From assembly GCF_013041805.1 (NCBI RefSeq), contig NZ_JABDRI010000036.1, forward strand, positions 1-64,000: DNA of 64,000 nucleotides, written 5' to 3'. This document shows, in pieces, positions 19,045-27,909 of this stretch. The notes under the pieces were generated by a model. The model did no database searches, had not been told where the DNA came from, and was given only the letters and a program-made list of their open reading frames with translations. The DNA is from Lutibacter sp. Lineage in GTDB: Bacteria > Bacteroidota > Bacteroidia > Flavobacteriales > Flavobacteriaceae. Within the stretch, counting starts at the first letter, position 1. The number at the start of each line of letters is the position of its first letter. A program made the translations under genes and the position numbers.

Positions 19045-19776
19045 TTATTTTACAATTTCTAATAATTCTACCTCAAATATTAACATATCAAAAGGCCTAA
19101 TTTCACCTCCTCTTCTAGGATTCGCACCATATGCTAATTCTTGAGGGATAAAAAATTTGTATTTTGCTCCTTCTTTCATTAGTTGAAGTCCTTCTGTCCA
19201 ACCTTTAATTACCATATTAACGCCAAATTCAGCTGGTGTTCCTTTGTCAACAGAACTATCAAAAACAGTTCCATCAAGCAAAGTACCGTGGTAGTGCACT
19301 TTGACTTTTGAAATAGCAGTTGGCTTATTTCCTGAACCTTCTTTTAATACAACATATTGCAATCCACTTTCAGTAACTTGAACTCCTTTTGCAGATTTAT
19401 TTTCTTCTAAAAATTTTTCTCCTTCAGCTTTTACCTCACCAAACTCAGCTTCTGCCTTTTTCAATGCTTCTGCTTGTTGTTTCTCTCTCATTTCTACCTG
19501 TTTTTTCTGAAAAAACGTTCTTAGAATACTGTCAATTTTATTAGATTCAATTAAAATATTTGTAGAATCCATTCCGTTTTTTACACCTTGCATATATAAA
19601 TCTACATTAATATCATCAAAGTTTCCTTTTAACTTATACGCCATATCTAATCCTAACGAATAACTTACCGTATCTAGTTCATTGTTTAATGACTTTTGAG
19701 TAAACCCTTGATTATCACATGATAAAAATACTGTTGATATAAACACAACACTTACTAAAAACTTAATTACTTTCAT
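19045..19776 (-). CDS. FKBP-type peptidyl-prolyl isomerase, lipoprotein
   Basis: A 243-residue lipoprotein (lipobox FLSC, Cys20) with an N-terminal helical dimerisation region (FKBP_N type, ~28-125, rich in K/E/Q). A C-terminal FKBP domain (~128-243) has [16 protein letters not shown] and [19 protein letters not shown]. The plan is that of FkpA/Mip-type periplasmic foldases. It overlaps gldI by 14 bp and is followed after 2 bp by the cyclophilin-FKBP fusion, giving three consecutive PPIase lipoproteins. Confidence 0.93.
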   Translation of the reverse strand: MKVIKFLVSVVFISTVFLSCDNQGFTQKSLNNELDTVSYSLGLDMAYKLKGNFDDINVDLYMQGVKNGMDSTNILIESNKIDSILRTFFQKKQVEMREKQQAEALKKAEAEFGEVKAEGEKFLEENKSAKGVQVTESGLQYVVLKEGSGNKPTAISKVKVHYHGTLLDGTVFDSSVDKGTPAEFGVNMVIKGWTEGLQLMKEGAKYKFFIPQELAYGANPRRGGEIRPFDMLIFEVELLEIVK

Positions 19777-20308
19777 TTTTCTTTTTTATTTTATTTAATT
19801 TAACTTTATAAATTAATGGTTGATTAATCTTAATTTTATTTTGATCGCCTAAATATCCGAAAACTTTGTGAGATGGAAATAAAAAAGTATAAGTATCTCC
19901 TTCACTCATTAACTTTAATCCATTTCTTAACCCTTCTATTATTTCCTGCTGATCTACAAAATAGGTTTTTTCACCTATTTCTTCAAAAGAGTAAATAATT
20001 GTGGAATCAATAGCATACACTTCATAGGTATAACTTAATTGATCGCCAAATTTTGGTAAATACCTTAGTGAATCCTTTTGCTCAACTTTATACCAAAATC
20101 CTTGTGCAGATTGCACATAACTATTTAAAGAATCTAATTGAATGAGTTCTTTAAAAATTGCTTCTTCCTCTGAAATCAAGGCCTTATTAAATGAAACTGA
20201 TTCTTCTAGAAAAGAAGATGTCTTTTGAACAACTGGTTTACGAGCTGTATTATTTTTACAAGATAGCATTGATAATAAAACAATAAAAAGGAAAGAACTA
20301 TATTTCAT
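19763..20308 (-). CDS. gldI: gliding motility-associated FKBP lipoprotein GldI
   Basis: A 181-residue lipoprotein (Cys17 in MLSC) with a C-terminal FKBP-like domain ([12 protein letters not shown] through [18 protein letters not shown]). Length, lipobox and the location next to nrnA match GldI. In Flavobacterium johnsoniae, GldI is needed for gliding and for stability of the machinery linked to type IX secretion. The FKBP core is divergent, with [10 protein letters not shown] in place of IPxxLAYG, so isomerase activity is uncertain. It overlaps nrnA by 11 bp and the next FKBP gene by 14 bp. Confidence 0.87.
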   Translation of the reverse strand: MKYSSFLFIVLLSMLSCKNNTARKPVVQKTSSFLEESVSFNKALISEEEAIFKELIQLDSLNSYVQSAQGFWYKVEQKDSLRYLPKFGDQLSYTYEVYAIDSTIIYSFEEIGEKTYFVDQQEIIEGLRNGLKLMSEGDTYTFLFPSHKVFGYLGDQNKIKINQPLIYKVKLNKIKKKNESN

Positions 20309-21329
20309 AAGAATTCAATAACGCTATTTTGTAATTAGGTAGTACATCTTTAAATTTTTTAACAGTTGCTTCTAAAGACATTGTAGACTTACCTCCTGCC
20401 GCATTATCGTGTCCGCCACCATCAAAATGTTCTCGAGAAAATTTGTTGACGGAAAAACTTCCTTTAGATCGAAGTGAAATTTTAATAATTTGTTGCTCAA
20501 CATCTTCAATAAAAATAGCCGCAAAAATAACTCCTTCTAAGGATAATGCATAATTTACAACACCTTCGGTATCTCCTTTTTGATAATTAAATTCATTTAA
20601 TTCTTTCTGATTCAAGGTTATATAAGCCGTATTCAGTTCGTTAATTACTTTTAAGTTACTTAAAGCGCATCCTAAAAGTTGCAACCTACCATAAGAATTA
20701 GTATCATAAACATTATTATGAATTCTTGCATTATCAGCTCCTTTATCAATCAAATTTCCTATTATTCTATGGGTTGTACTTGTTGTAGATGGAAACCTAA
20801 ACGAACCTGTATCAGTCATAATTCCGGTATATAAGCACGTTGCGATATCTGCATTAATTGAGGCAACTTCATCTAACATTTCAAAAAAATGATAAACCAT
20901 TTGACACGTTGAACAAATTGAAGTGTCTGAATATAAATAAGTTGCAATATCGTCTGGCTGCTGATGATGGTCAATCATAGCAAAGGTGCCTTTATAATTT
21001 TCCAAATAGCCTTGCATGTCACTTCCAACTCTATGCAAAGCATTAAAATCTAGCAAGAATATAATAGAGGCCTCATCAATACAATTTTTAGATTGCCTAT
21101 TTTGAATATCAAATTTAAAACTCTCTTCAGAAGATGGAAGCCATTTCAAAAATTCAGGATAATCATTTGGTGTAACTACAGTTGCGTTATGACCTTTATT
21201 TCTTAAAAAATGATACATTGCCAAACTCGATCCAATAGCATCTCCATCAGGGTTTCTATGTGGTACAATAACAATATTTTGTGGTGTAGCAAGTAATTGC
21301 TTAATTTCCTTTATTTCATCTGCCTTCAT
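20298..21329 (-). CDS. nrnA: DHH/DHHA1 phosphoesterase, NrnA-like oligoribonuclease/pAp phosphatase
   Basis: A 343-residue DHH-family enzyme. N-terminal motifs HRNPDGDAIGSSLAMY (first metal site), LDFNALHR and MIDHHQQPDD (the DHH motif) are followed by a DHHA1 domain ending in GGGHDNAAGG. NrnA enzymes degrade short RNA and 3'-phosphoadenosine 5'-phosphate. An ATG at 21338 is possible, but the -7 box TATATTTG covers it. I therefore place the start at ATG 21329 (MKADEI). First gene of the unit nrnA, gldI, two PPIases, PAP2. Confidence 0.9.
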   Translation of the reverse strand: MKADEIKEIKQLLATPQNIVIVPHRNPDGDAIGSSLAMYHFLRNKGHNATVVTPNDYPEFLKWLPSSEESFKFDIQNRQSKNCIDEASIIFLLDFNALHRVGSDMQGYLENYKGTFAMIDHHQQPDDIATYLYSDTSICSTCQMVYHFFEMLDEVASINADIATCLYTGIMTDTGSFRFPSTTSTTHRIIGNLIDKGADNARIHNNVYDTNSYGRLQLLGCALSNLKVINELNTAYITLNQKELNEFNYQKGDTEGVVNYALSLEGVIFAAIFIEDVEQQIIKISLRSKGSFSVNKFSREHFDGGGHDNAAGGKSTMSLEATVKKFKDVLPNYKIALLNSYEI

Positions 21330-21335
21330 AAGCTG

Positions 21336-21343
21336 CAAATATA
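21336..21343 (-). promoter_or_regulatory. -7 box TATATTTG for nrnA-gldI unit
   Basis: On the minus strand TATATTTG runs 21343 to 21336, six bases before ATG 21329. It overlaps an alternative ATG at 21338, arguing for the shorter protein and a very short or absent leader. Confidence 0.55.
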
Positions 21344-21377
21344 CAAATAATCCAATATTTATTTAAAATAAGGAATG

Positions 21378-21385
21378 TATATTTG
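21378..21385 (+). promoter_or_regulatory. -7 box TATATTTG for the PhoD-like gene
   Basis: Exact TAnnTTTG box 27 bp before ATG 21413 in the 83-bp gap between the divergent nrnA and PhoD-like genes. Confidence 0.6.
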
Positions 21386-21412
21386 TTCTTAAATAAATAA
21401 CATCAACAAAAA

Positions 21413-22453
21413 ATGAATAACTTTAAAATACTTTTACTTTTTTTATTTGCGTTTTCATCGTGTAAAACAGATAAAAAAACTACACCTGAAGTTTTAAATA
21501 CAACTAAACCAGCTACCGATTTTGTAATTGCATTTGGCTCATGTAATAATCAAAATTTACCAAATACTTTTTGGGGTGAAATTAAAAAAAATAATCCTGC
21601 TGTTTGGATTTGGGGCGGTGATATTATTTATTCTGACACAGAAGATATGGCCTATTTAGAACAGAATTATTTGAAACAAAAGAATAATGTTGATTACATG
21701 AACTTTATAAAAAACCTGGATGTACTTGCAACTTGGGATGATCACGATTATGGTGTAAATGATGGAGGAACCGAATACCCTAAAAAAGCAGAAGCCCAAC
21801 AATTATTTTTAGACTTTTTTGATGTTCCTAAAAATGATGAAAGAAGAATGCAAGAAGGTGTATATTTTGCTAAAGACTATAAGGTTGGTGCTAAATCTAT
21901 AAAAATAATTTTGTTAGATACACGTTATTTTAGAACTGCATTAACAGATGATACTGAAACAAAAAAAAGGTACAAGCCAGCAATAAATACTGATGCAACT
22001 ATATTAGGAGAAAAACAATGGAATTGGCTGCAGGAACAATTGGAAAACTCCCAAGCTTCTTATACTATTATCATGAGTAGCATTCAATTTCTATCGGCGG
22101 AACATGGTTTTGAAACATGGGGAAATATGCCTTCTGAAGTTGAAAAGCTTGAAAAGCTACTTATTTCAACAAACACAAAAAATGCGATTATACTTTCTGG
22201 TGATAGACATATTTCTGAGTTCTCAAAAAAAGAGGTGAATGGTTTAAACTATCCTCTTATAGATTTTACATCAAGTGGTTTGACCCATTCTTATTCAAAT
22301 TTTAGTGGAGAGAACAATCAATTTAGATTTGGAAACGTAGTCTCTGAAAAAAGCTTTGGGATTTTAAAATTTGATTTTGAAAATGATACGGTGCTTATGG
22401 AAATAAGAGGTGAAAATAATAAACTTTACGAAACTATATCTCAGAAATATTAG
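21413..22453 (+). CDS. PhoD-like alkaline phosphatase/phosphodiesterase, lipoprotein
   Basis: A 346-residue lipoprotein (Cys17 in FSSC). The metallophosphatase core carries FGSCNNQ, WGGDIIYSD, the metal-binding WDDHDYG, LLDTRYFR and SGDRHISE. These are PhoD/PhoD-like family signatures; family members are calcium/iron phosphodiesterases. The enzyme would sit in the periplasm or on the outer membrane and release phosphate from phosphodiesters or phospholipids. It is a single gene between divergent nrnA and downstream ndk. No pho-box-like repeat is apparent to me. Confidence 0.9.
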   Translation: MNNFKILLLFLFAFSSCKTDKKTTPEVLNTTKPATDFVIAFGSCNNQNLPNTFWGEIKKNNPAVWIWGGDIIYSDTEDMAYLEQNYLKQKNNVDYMNFIKNLDVLATWDDHDYGVNDGGTEYPKKAEAQQLFLDFFDVPKNDERRMQEGVYFAKDYKVGAKSIKIILLDTRYFRTALTDDTETKKRYKPAINTDATILGEKQWNWLQEQLENSQASYTIIMSSIQFLSAEHGFETWGNMPSEVEKLEKLLISTNTKNAIILSGDRHISEFSKKEVNGLNYPLIDFTSSGLTHSYSNFSGENNQFRFGNVVSEKSFGILKFDFENDTVLMEIRGENNKLYETISQKY

Positions 22454-22482
22454 CGGTAAAATCAATTTAATTCAAAAAATAC

Positions 22483-22490
22483 TATATTTG
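22483..22490 (+). promoter_or_regulatory. -7 box TATATTTG for ndk
   Basis: Exact -7 consensus 29 bp before ATG 22520, right after the PhoD-like gene, giving ndk its own promoter and a leader of about 25 bases. Confidence 0.6.
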
Positions 22491-22519
22491 CCCCGATTTT
22501 AAATAAATGATAACTTATA

Positions 22520-22939
22520 ATGGTAACAAATAGAACATTTACAATGCTTAAACCTGATTCCGTTGAACAAGGTTATACTGGAGCAATATTAGAAAAAATT
22601 AATGCTGCAGGTTTTAGAATTGTAGCAATGAAAAAAACACAAATGACTGTGGCTGATGCTGAAGAATTTTATGCAGTTCACAATGAACGTCCATTTTTTG
22701 GAGAATTAGTTGAGTTTATGACTCGCGGTCCAATTGTAGCAGCTATTTTAGAAAAAGAAAATGCAGTTGAAGATTTTAGAGTACTAATTGGTGCTACAAA
22801 CCCAGCTGATGCTGCTGAAGGAACCATTCGTAAATTATATGCAACTTCAATGGGAGAAAATGCAATTCACGGATCGGATAGTGATGAAAATGCAGCAATT
22901 GAAGGTGCTTTTCATTTTTCAGGAAGAGAAATGTTTTAA
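22520..22939 (+). CDS. ndk: nucleoside diphosphate kinase
   Basis: A 139-residue enzyme that balances NTP pools by phosphate transfer through a phospho-histidine. The active-site segment [12 protein letters not shown] places the catalytic His at 117, and the N-terminus [12 protein letters not shown] is typical. Length and motif are fully canonical. A bidirectional terminator follows, separating it from the convergent DUF721 and recF genes. Confidence 0.97.
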   Translation: MVTNRTFTMLKPDSVEQGYTGAILEKINAAGFRIVAMKKTQMTVADAEEFYAVHNERPFFGELVEFMTRGPIVAAILEKENAVEDFRVLIGATNPADAAEGTIRKLYATSMGENAIHGSDSDENAAIEGAFHFSGREMF

Positions 22940-22960
22940 AAATACTTTTTATAACAAACA

Positions 22961-22990
22961 AAAAAACCGATGTTCAGCATCGGTTTTTTT
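22961..22990. terminator. bidirectional terminator between ndk and DUF721 gene
   Basis: Hairpin ccgatg/catcgg (22967-22983) flanked by an A tract and a T tract, so it works for ndk on plus and for the recF-DUF721 unit on minus, whose stop codon is at 22992. Confidence 0.87.
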
Positions 22991-22991
22991 G

Positions 22992-23288
22992 TTAGCTCAA
23001 AATAATTCTTGAGATTAACTCCTCTCCTAGTTCTTCATTCATCAGCTTAATAATTTTATCTTTACCATAGCTTAATTCTTCTCTTAAAACTGAAGAATTC
23101 AAATTTACAACTAGTGTTTTTCCATTTAATTGAACCTTATTCGTATACGAAACAACTCCTTTCCCCATTAATTTAGCCCAAGCGTCTTTAACAGAAAGTT
23201 GTTGAATACCTTTTGTTAGCTTATTTTCTTTTATAACATCTTTCATTAAATCTTGAATTGAATGAAAATCATTTTGTCTCTTTGCCAT
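22992..23288 (-). CDS. DUF721 (DciA-like) protein
   Basis: A 98-residue DUF721 protein. The core with KDAWAKLMGKGVVSYTNKV, LVVNLNSSVLREELSYGKDKI matches the DciA-like family. In many bacteria lacking DnaC, DciA loads the replicative helicase DnaB. The gene shares one base with the recF stop/start junction, so it is co-translated with recF, a common arrangement. Helicase loading here is inferred from family and context. Confidence 0.87.
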   Translation of the reverse strand: MAKRQNDFHSIQDLMKDVIKENKLTKGIQQLSVKDAWAKLMGKGVVSYTNKVQLNGKTLVVNLNSSVLREELSYGKDKIIKLMNEELGEELISRIILS

Positions 23289-24367
23289 TATAATTGAAAT
23301 ATTTTATAAGATTGCTTCGTTACTTTTACAACCTCTTCCGTTCGCTCTTTATGTGTATCACTTATGAATAACTGACCAAACTCATTATTATTTACTAATT
23401 TAATAATTTGAGTTACACGTTCATCATCTAATTTATCAAAAATATCATCAAGTAATAAAATTGGTTTCACTTTAGACTGTTTTTTAATAAAATCGAATTG
23501 CGCTAATTTTAATGCAACTAAGTAGGATTTTTGCTGCCCTTGAGATCCGAATTTCTTAATAGGATAACCATCAATTTCAAAAACTAAATCATCTTTATGT
23601 ATTCCTGAGCTCGAATATTGCAATACTCTGTCTTTTTCTAAATTTTGCTCAAATAAATCTAAGAAATTTGTTTCATTTAATTGAGATTTATACACTAAAT
23701 CTACACTTTCTGAACTATTTGAGATTACTTTATACCTTTTCTTAAAAATAGTAATAAATTCAGATAAAAACGCTTTTCGTTCATTATAAATTATAGTTCC
23801 GTACTGCGCTAATTGTTCATTATATACTGTTAAATTAACAGCATCAAAGGTTCTATTCAAAGCAAAATATTTCAACAACGAATTTCGTTGAGCCAACACT
23901 TTATTATATTTTATAAGTGCTAGTAAATATTTATTATTTGATTGAGAAATTACATTGTCAATAAATTTCCGGCGAACATCGCTACCATCAGTAATTAAAT
24001 CTCTATCGGCTGGTGAAATAATTACTAAAGGCAAGTAACCAATATGGTCTGAAAATTTTTCATATATCTTCCCATTTCGCTTCACTACTTTTTTATGCCC
24101 TCGCTTTAAACTACAAACAACCGTATCTATTTTAGCATTAATATCATATTCTCCTTCTATCATAAAAAAATCTTCAGAATGTCTAATATTTTGAGTTGCC
24201 ACAGGATTAAAGTAACTTTTAGCAAAAGATAAATAATAAATTGCATCTAATACATTCGTTTTTCCCACGCCATTATTCCCAACAAAACAATTAATTTTAT
24301 CTTGAAAATTGAACGTTTTCGATTCGAAATTTTTAAAATTTACGAGTGTAATTTTTTGTAAGTGCAT
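23288..24367 (-). CDS. recF: DNA replication and repair protein RecF
   Basis: A 359-residue SMC-like ABC ATPase that binds gapped DNA and helps load RecA. Walker A is GNNGVGKTN at 30-38, the signature appears as [19 protein letters not shown], and Walker B as [13 protein letters not shown]. Full length. The two-gene unit recF-DUF721 is divergent from the TPR/ribH unit. Confidence 0.96.
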   Translation of the reverse strand: MHLQKITLVNFKNFESKTFNFQDKINCFVGNNGVGKTNVLDAIYYLSFAKSYFNPVATQNIRHSEDFFMIEGEYDINAKIDTVVCSLKRGHKKVVKRNGKIYEKFSDHIGYLPLVIISPADRDLITDGSDVRRKFIDNVISQSNNKYLLALIKYNKVLAQRNSLLKYFALNRTFDAVNLTVYNEQLAQYGTIIYNERKAFLSEFITIFKKRYKVISNSSESVDLVYKSQLNETNFLDLFEQNLEKDRVLQYSSSGIHKDDLVFEIDGYPIKKFGSQGQQKSYLVALKLAQFDFIKKQSKVKPILLLDDIFDKLDDERVTQIIKLVNNNEFGQLFISDTHKERTEEVVKVTKQSYKIFQL

Positions 24368-24450
24368 CTATTTTTTTTGAAAGTTTAAAATTATTGAAAA
24401 TAAATGGAAATTTTGATAGAAATGCATTTTTACTTTTCAATTAAAAAAGC

Positions 24451-24458
24451 TACTTTTG
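24451..24458 (+). promoter_or_regulatory. -7 box TACTTTTG for the TPR-ribH-mutL unit
   Basis: Exact TAnnTTTG box 22 bp before ATG 24481 in the recF/TPR divergent gap. No convincing -33 TTTG. Confidence 0.6.
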
Positions 24459-24480
24459 CGCCTACAAATATTAGAAATAA

Positions 24481-25245
24481 ATGGCAACATATAAAAAGAC
24501 GGGAAGTAAAGCTAAAAAAGCTCAAAACAAAATTGAAGAACATTCAACAACTGCTGAAGTTTTTAATACTTTAGATGAGACTGCTTCTAGGTCAGAAAAA
24601 TTCGTGATTAAAAACCAAAAAACAATATTTATTGTTTTAGGTATTTTGGTAGTGCTAATTTTAAGCTATTTACCATATCAAAAATATATTGTAGGGCCTA
24701 AAGAAAAAGAGGCTGCAAACGAATTAGCATTTCCGAAAGTTTATTTTGAACAAGCGTCAACTAGCTCAGTTGCTGTAGATTCATTATATACACTAGGTTT
24801 AAATGGTGCTGATGGAAAATTAGGCTTTGTAGATATTGCTAGTCAGTATAGTGGAACTAAAGCTGGTAATTTAGCTAATTACTATGCTGGAATCGCTTAT
24901 TTAAAACTAAAAAACTACCCAGAAGCTATCGAATATTTGGAACAATTCTCATCAGACGATGAGTTATTAGGTCCAACTGCAAAAGGTGCTATTGGTGATG
25001 CTTTTGCTGATATTAATCAACCAGAAGACGCTTTAGACTATTATTTAAAAGCGGCCAATTTAAGAGATAATAATTTTTCAACTCCTTTGTTTCTTTTCAA
25101 AGCAGGAAATACAGCGATGGAACTAGAGAATTTCTCAAAAGCGTTGGAAATTTTCAATAGAATTAAAAGTGACTATCCTAATTCTGAAGAGGCTAAAAAA
25201 ATTGACATTTACATTAGTAAAGCAACATATGCTTCAAAAAAATAA
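24481..25245 (+). CDS. membrane-anchored tetratricopeptide repeat protein (YfgM-like)
   Basis: A 254-residue protein with a basic, Lys-rich cytoplasmic N-terminus (1-45), a single membrane helix (~48-66) and a periplasmic part containing TPR-like helical pairs (for example KAGNLANYYAGIAYLKLKNY, and later FKAGNTAMELENFSKALEIF). The plan matches YfgM-type ancillary proteins of the Sec translocon, but the resemblance is general. It is followed after 6 bp by ribH, so the two are co-transcribed. Confidence 0.82.
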   Translation: MATYKKTGSKAKKAQNKIEEHSTTAEVFNTLDETASRSEKFVIKNQKTIFIVLGILVVLILSYLPYQKYIVGPKEKEAANELAFPKVYFEQASTSSVAVDSLYTLGLNGADGKLGFVDIASQYSGTKAGNLANYYAGIAYLKLKNYPEAIEYLEQFSSDDELLGPTAKGAIGDAFADINQPEDALDYYLKAANLRDNNFSTPLFLFKAGNTAMELENFSKALEIFNRIKSDYPNSEEAKKIDIYISKATYASKK

Positions 25246-25251
25246 GCTATA

Positions 25252-25731
25252 ATGGCTACAACTAATTTATCTTATTACGATAAAGCTACAATCCCAAATG
25301 CGAAGAAATTTCGATTTGGGATTGTTGTTTCTGAATGGAATCCTGATATTACAGGTAATTTATATTTGGGGGCTGAAGAAGCACTTATTCAAAATGGAGC
25401 AGTTAGAGAAAATATTATTCGCTGGGATGTTCCAGGAAGTTTTGAATTAATTTATGGTTGCAAACATATGCTCGATACCCAAAAGGTAGATGCTATAATT
25501 GCAATAGGAAATGTAATTCAAGGAGAAACAAAACATTTTGATTTTGTATGCGAAGGTGTTACTCAGGGCATAAAAGATTTAAATATTAAATATGATGTTC
25601 CAATCATATTTTGTGTGCTTACCGATAATACAAAGCAACAATCAATTGATAGATCAGGTGGTAAACACGGAAATAAAGGTATAGAATCTGCTATTGCCGC
25701 AATTAAAATGGCAGCTTTAAGAGAGTTTTAA
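25252..25731 (+). CDS. ribH: 6,7-dimethyl-8-ribityllumazine synthase
   Basis: A 159-residue lumazine synthase, the penultimate step of riboflavin biosynthesis, joining 5-amino-6-ribitylaminouracil with dihydroxybutanone phosphate. Motifs seen are VSEWNPDITGNLYLGA, WDVPGSFEL, AIGNVIQGETKHFDFVC (with the catalytic His) and FCVLTDNTKQQSIDR. Canonical length. No FMN riboswitch is visible in the 6-bp gap before it; other rib genes are not in the window. Confidence 0.96.
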   Translation: MATTNLSYYDKATIPNAKKFRFGIVVSEWNPDITGNLYLGAEEALIQNGAVRENIIRWDVPGSFELIYGCKHMLDTQKVDAIIAIGNVIQGETKHFDFVCEGVTQGIKDLNIKYDVPIIFCVLTDNTKQQSIDRSGGKHGNKGIESAIAAIKMAALREF

Positions 25732-25775
25732 CAGACTTCTTATTCACAAAACTTGACCACTACTTGAGAATTCAT

Positions 25776-25783
25776 TATTTTTG
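25776..25783 (+). promoter_or_regulatory. -7 box TATTTTTG (with CTTG 20 bp upstream)
   Basis: TATTTTTG lies six bases before ATG 25790. A CTTG at 25752-25755, 20 bp upstream, is one mismatch from the -33 TTTG. It covers a possible TTG start at 25781, favouring the ATG. Confidence 0.55.
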
Positions 25784-25789
25784 GTTTCT

Positions 25790-26074
25790 ATGGGATTTTT
25801 AAAAAAACGCACCAATAAAAAGTTCGACTATAAGCCTAGATATTACAAGGGTGAGGGAAATCCATATCAAATAGGGCATAAATTTGACGAATTTAGAACA
25901 ACCGTAGGCGGTAGTAAAGGGTTAAAAGAGAAGTTTCAGAGAGCATTTGAAGAAAGTGAAAATTCAGAAAACAGAGGCTTCAACAAAACAATTTTGATCA
26001 TAATTGCTATTCTTGTATTCATCTTTTTATACATTATTGATTTCGACTTATCCATTTTCAAGAATCCTTTTTAA
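25790..26074 (+). CDS. small conserved membrane protein between ribH and mutL
   Basis: A 94-residue protein: a basic soluble N-terminus (FLKKRTNKKFDYKPRYYKGE), a charged middle and one C-terminal membrane helix (~75-92). In Flavobacteriia such proteins are often labelled riboflavin synthase subunit beta, apparently because they lie next to ribH; nothing in this sequence supports an enzyme. A TTG at 25781 is in frame but lies inside a -7 box, so I use ATG 25790. Its stop abuts the mutL start directly, with no base between. Confidence 0.75.
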   Translation: MGFLKKRTNKKFDYKPRYYKGEGNPYQIGHKFDEFRTTVGGSKGLKEKFQRAFEESENSENRGFNKTILIIIAILVFIFLYIIDFDLSIFKNPF

Positions 26075-27889
26075 ATGTCAGATATAATTCAGTTATTACC
26101 CGACCATGTTGCCAATCAAATCGCAGCTGGTGAAGTTGTTCAGCGACCAGCTTCTGTAGTAAAAGAATTACTAGAAAATGCAATTGATGCAAACGCCACT
26201 GATATTAAATTACTTATAAAAGATGCAGGTAAGATACTCATTCAAGTAATTGATAATGGTATTGGAATGAGTCAAACAGATGCTAGACTTAGTTTTGAGC
26301 GACACGCAACATCAAAAATTAAAAAAGCAGAAGATTTATTTAATCTACATACCAAAGGGTTTAGAGGTGAAGCATTAGCTTCAATCGCGGCCATTGCTCA
26401 CGTTGAATTAAAAACAAAAGAAGAAGGAAAAGAGGTTGGTACACATATTAAAATTGAAGGAAGCAAATTAATTTTTCAAGAAAACACTTCAACATCTATT
26501 GGAACATCTATTGCTGTAAAAAATTTATTCTATAATATTCCTGCTCGTCGAAATTTTCTAAAATCTAACAGTATTGAGACACGACATATTGTGAATGAAT
26601 TTCAGAGAGTTGCTTTAGCTCACCCTAACGTATCTTTTTCATTTTATCACAATGATAATGATGTTTATAACTTAATTAAAGGAAATTTACGACAACGAAT
26701 AGTAGCAATTTTTGGTAAAAAAACTAACGAAAAATTAGTACCAATAAATGAAGTTACGGATATCTTAGAAATAAACGGTTTTGTTGCGAAACCAGAGTTT
26801 GCCAAGAAAAAAAGAGGAGAACAGTTCTTTTTTGTCAATGATCGCTTTATCAAAAATGCTTATTTAAATCATGCAGTTACGAATGCTTTTGAAAGCTTGC
26901 TATCTCATGGTTACTTTCCAACGTATTTTTTGTATTTAACGGTTCCTACAAAAAGTATTGATATAAATATTCATCCAACAAAAACCGAAATTAAGTTCGA
27001 TGATGAAAAAACGCTGTATGCTATTTTACGCTCAACAATAAAACACAGCTTAGGACAATATAATGTTGCACCTGTTCTTGATTTTGAGAGAAGCGCCTCA
27101 TTTGATACACCATACGATTTTAAACACAAAAAATCTGAAACGCCAAAAGTATCAGTAAATCCAGATTTTAATCCATTTAAAAGCGACACTCAAAAATCTA
27201 TATCATTCCCTTTCAAACGGGAAAAAATGCCTAAATGGGAAAGCTTATATGCAGGTATTGATGTTCAACATATAGAAGTAGAAGCTGAGACTATACCTTC
27301 TTCTTTGTTTTCAGAAGAGAAAACAACTAGTAAAACATATCAAATTCATAAAAAATATATTGTTAGTAGTATTAAATCTGGTATTGTGTATATCAATCAG
27401 CATTTAGCACATCAACGAATTTTATATGAAGAGTTTTTGGAAAATATTACTGTTAAAGAAGCTATGAGTCAACAATTATTGTTTCCTTTAGAAATTTCAT
27501 TCAATAAAGACGATATTGATTTGATCAAGGAAATTGAAGCCGATTTAAAAAATATTGGGTTTTTGTTTGATAAAATTTTAGATGACACTATTATTGTGAA
27601 AGGAATTCCAACTACTATTGTTGAAAGTCAGATTACTATTATTATTGAACAATTATTAGAAGATATTAAAAATGATATACCAAATGCTAGTTTTAGTCAG
27701 TTAGATATTATGGCAAAAAGCCTAGCTAAAAGTTTAGCTATTAAAACAGGGACAAAATTAGATTTAAAAGAACAGGAAGAAATTGTAAATAAATTATTCA
27801 GTTGCAAACAGCCTGACATATCTCCGTTTGGAAAAACTACGTTTGTAACCGAAGCTATTGATGAAATTGATAATAAATTTAACAATTAA
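26075..27889 (+). CDS. mutL: DNA mismatch repair protein MutL
   Basis: A 604-residue MutL. The N-terminal GHKL ATPase is intact: ELLENAIDANAT, DNGIGM, and TKGFRGEALASIAA. A linker (~340-420) joins a C-terminal dimerisation domain. The usual endonuclease motif DQHAxxExxxxE is degraded: residues 441-452 read NQHLAHQRILYE, so Asp and the first Glu are Asn and Gln. The C-terminal CPHGRP-type motif reads SPFGKTTF. The nicking activity expected for MutL from organisms without MutH is therefore doubtful. It is followed by two rhomboid genes (20 bp gap). Confidence 0.95.
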   Translation: MSDIIQLLPDHVANQIAAGEVVQRPASVVKELLENAIDANATDIKLLIKDAGKILIQVIDNGIGMSQTDARLSFERHATSKIKKAEDLFNLHTKGFRGEALASIAAIAHVELKTKEEGKEVGTHIKIEGSKLIFQENTSTSIGTSIAVKNLFYNIPARRNFLKSNSIETRHIVNEFQRVALAHPNVSFSFYHNDNDVYNLIKGNLRQRIVAIFGKKTNEKLVPINEVTDILEINGFVAKPEFAKKKRGEQFFFVNDRFIKNAYLNHAVTNAFESLLSHGYFPTYFLYLTVPTKSIDINIHPTKTEIKFDDEKTLYAILRSTIKHSLGQYNVAPVLDFERSASFDTPYDFKHKKSETPKVSVNPDFNPFKSDTQKSISFPFKREKMPKWESLYAGIDVQHIEVEAETIPSSLFSEEKTTSKTYQIHKKYIVSSIKSGIVYINQHLAHQRILYEEFLENITVKEAMSQQLLFPLEISFNKDDIDLIKEIEADLKNIGFLFDKILDDTIIVKGIPTTIVESQITIIIEQLLEDIKNDIPNASFSQLDIMAKSLAKSLAIKTGTKLDLKEQEEIVNKLFSCKQPDISPFGKTTFVTEAIDEIDNKFNN

Positions 27890-27909
27890 CACTTGTTATT
27901 AGAAAAATT

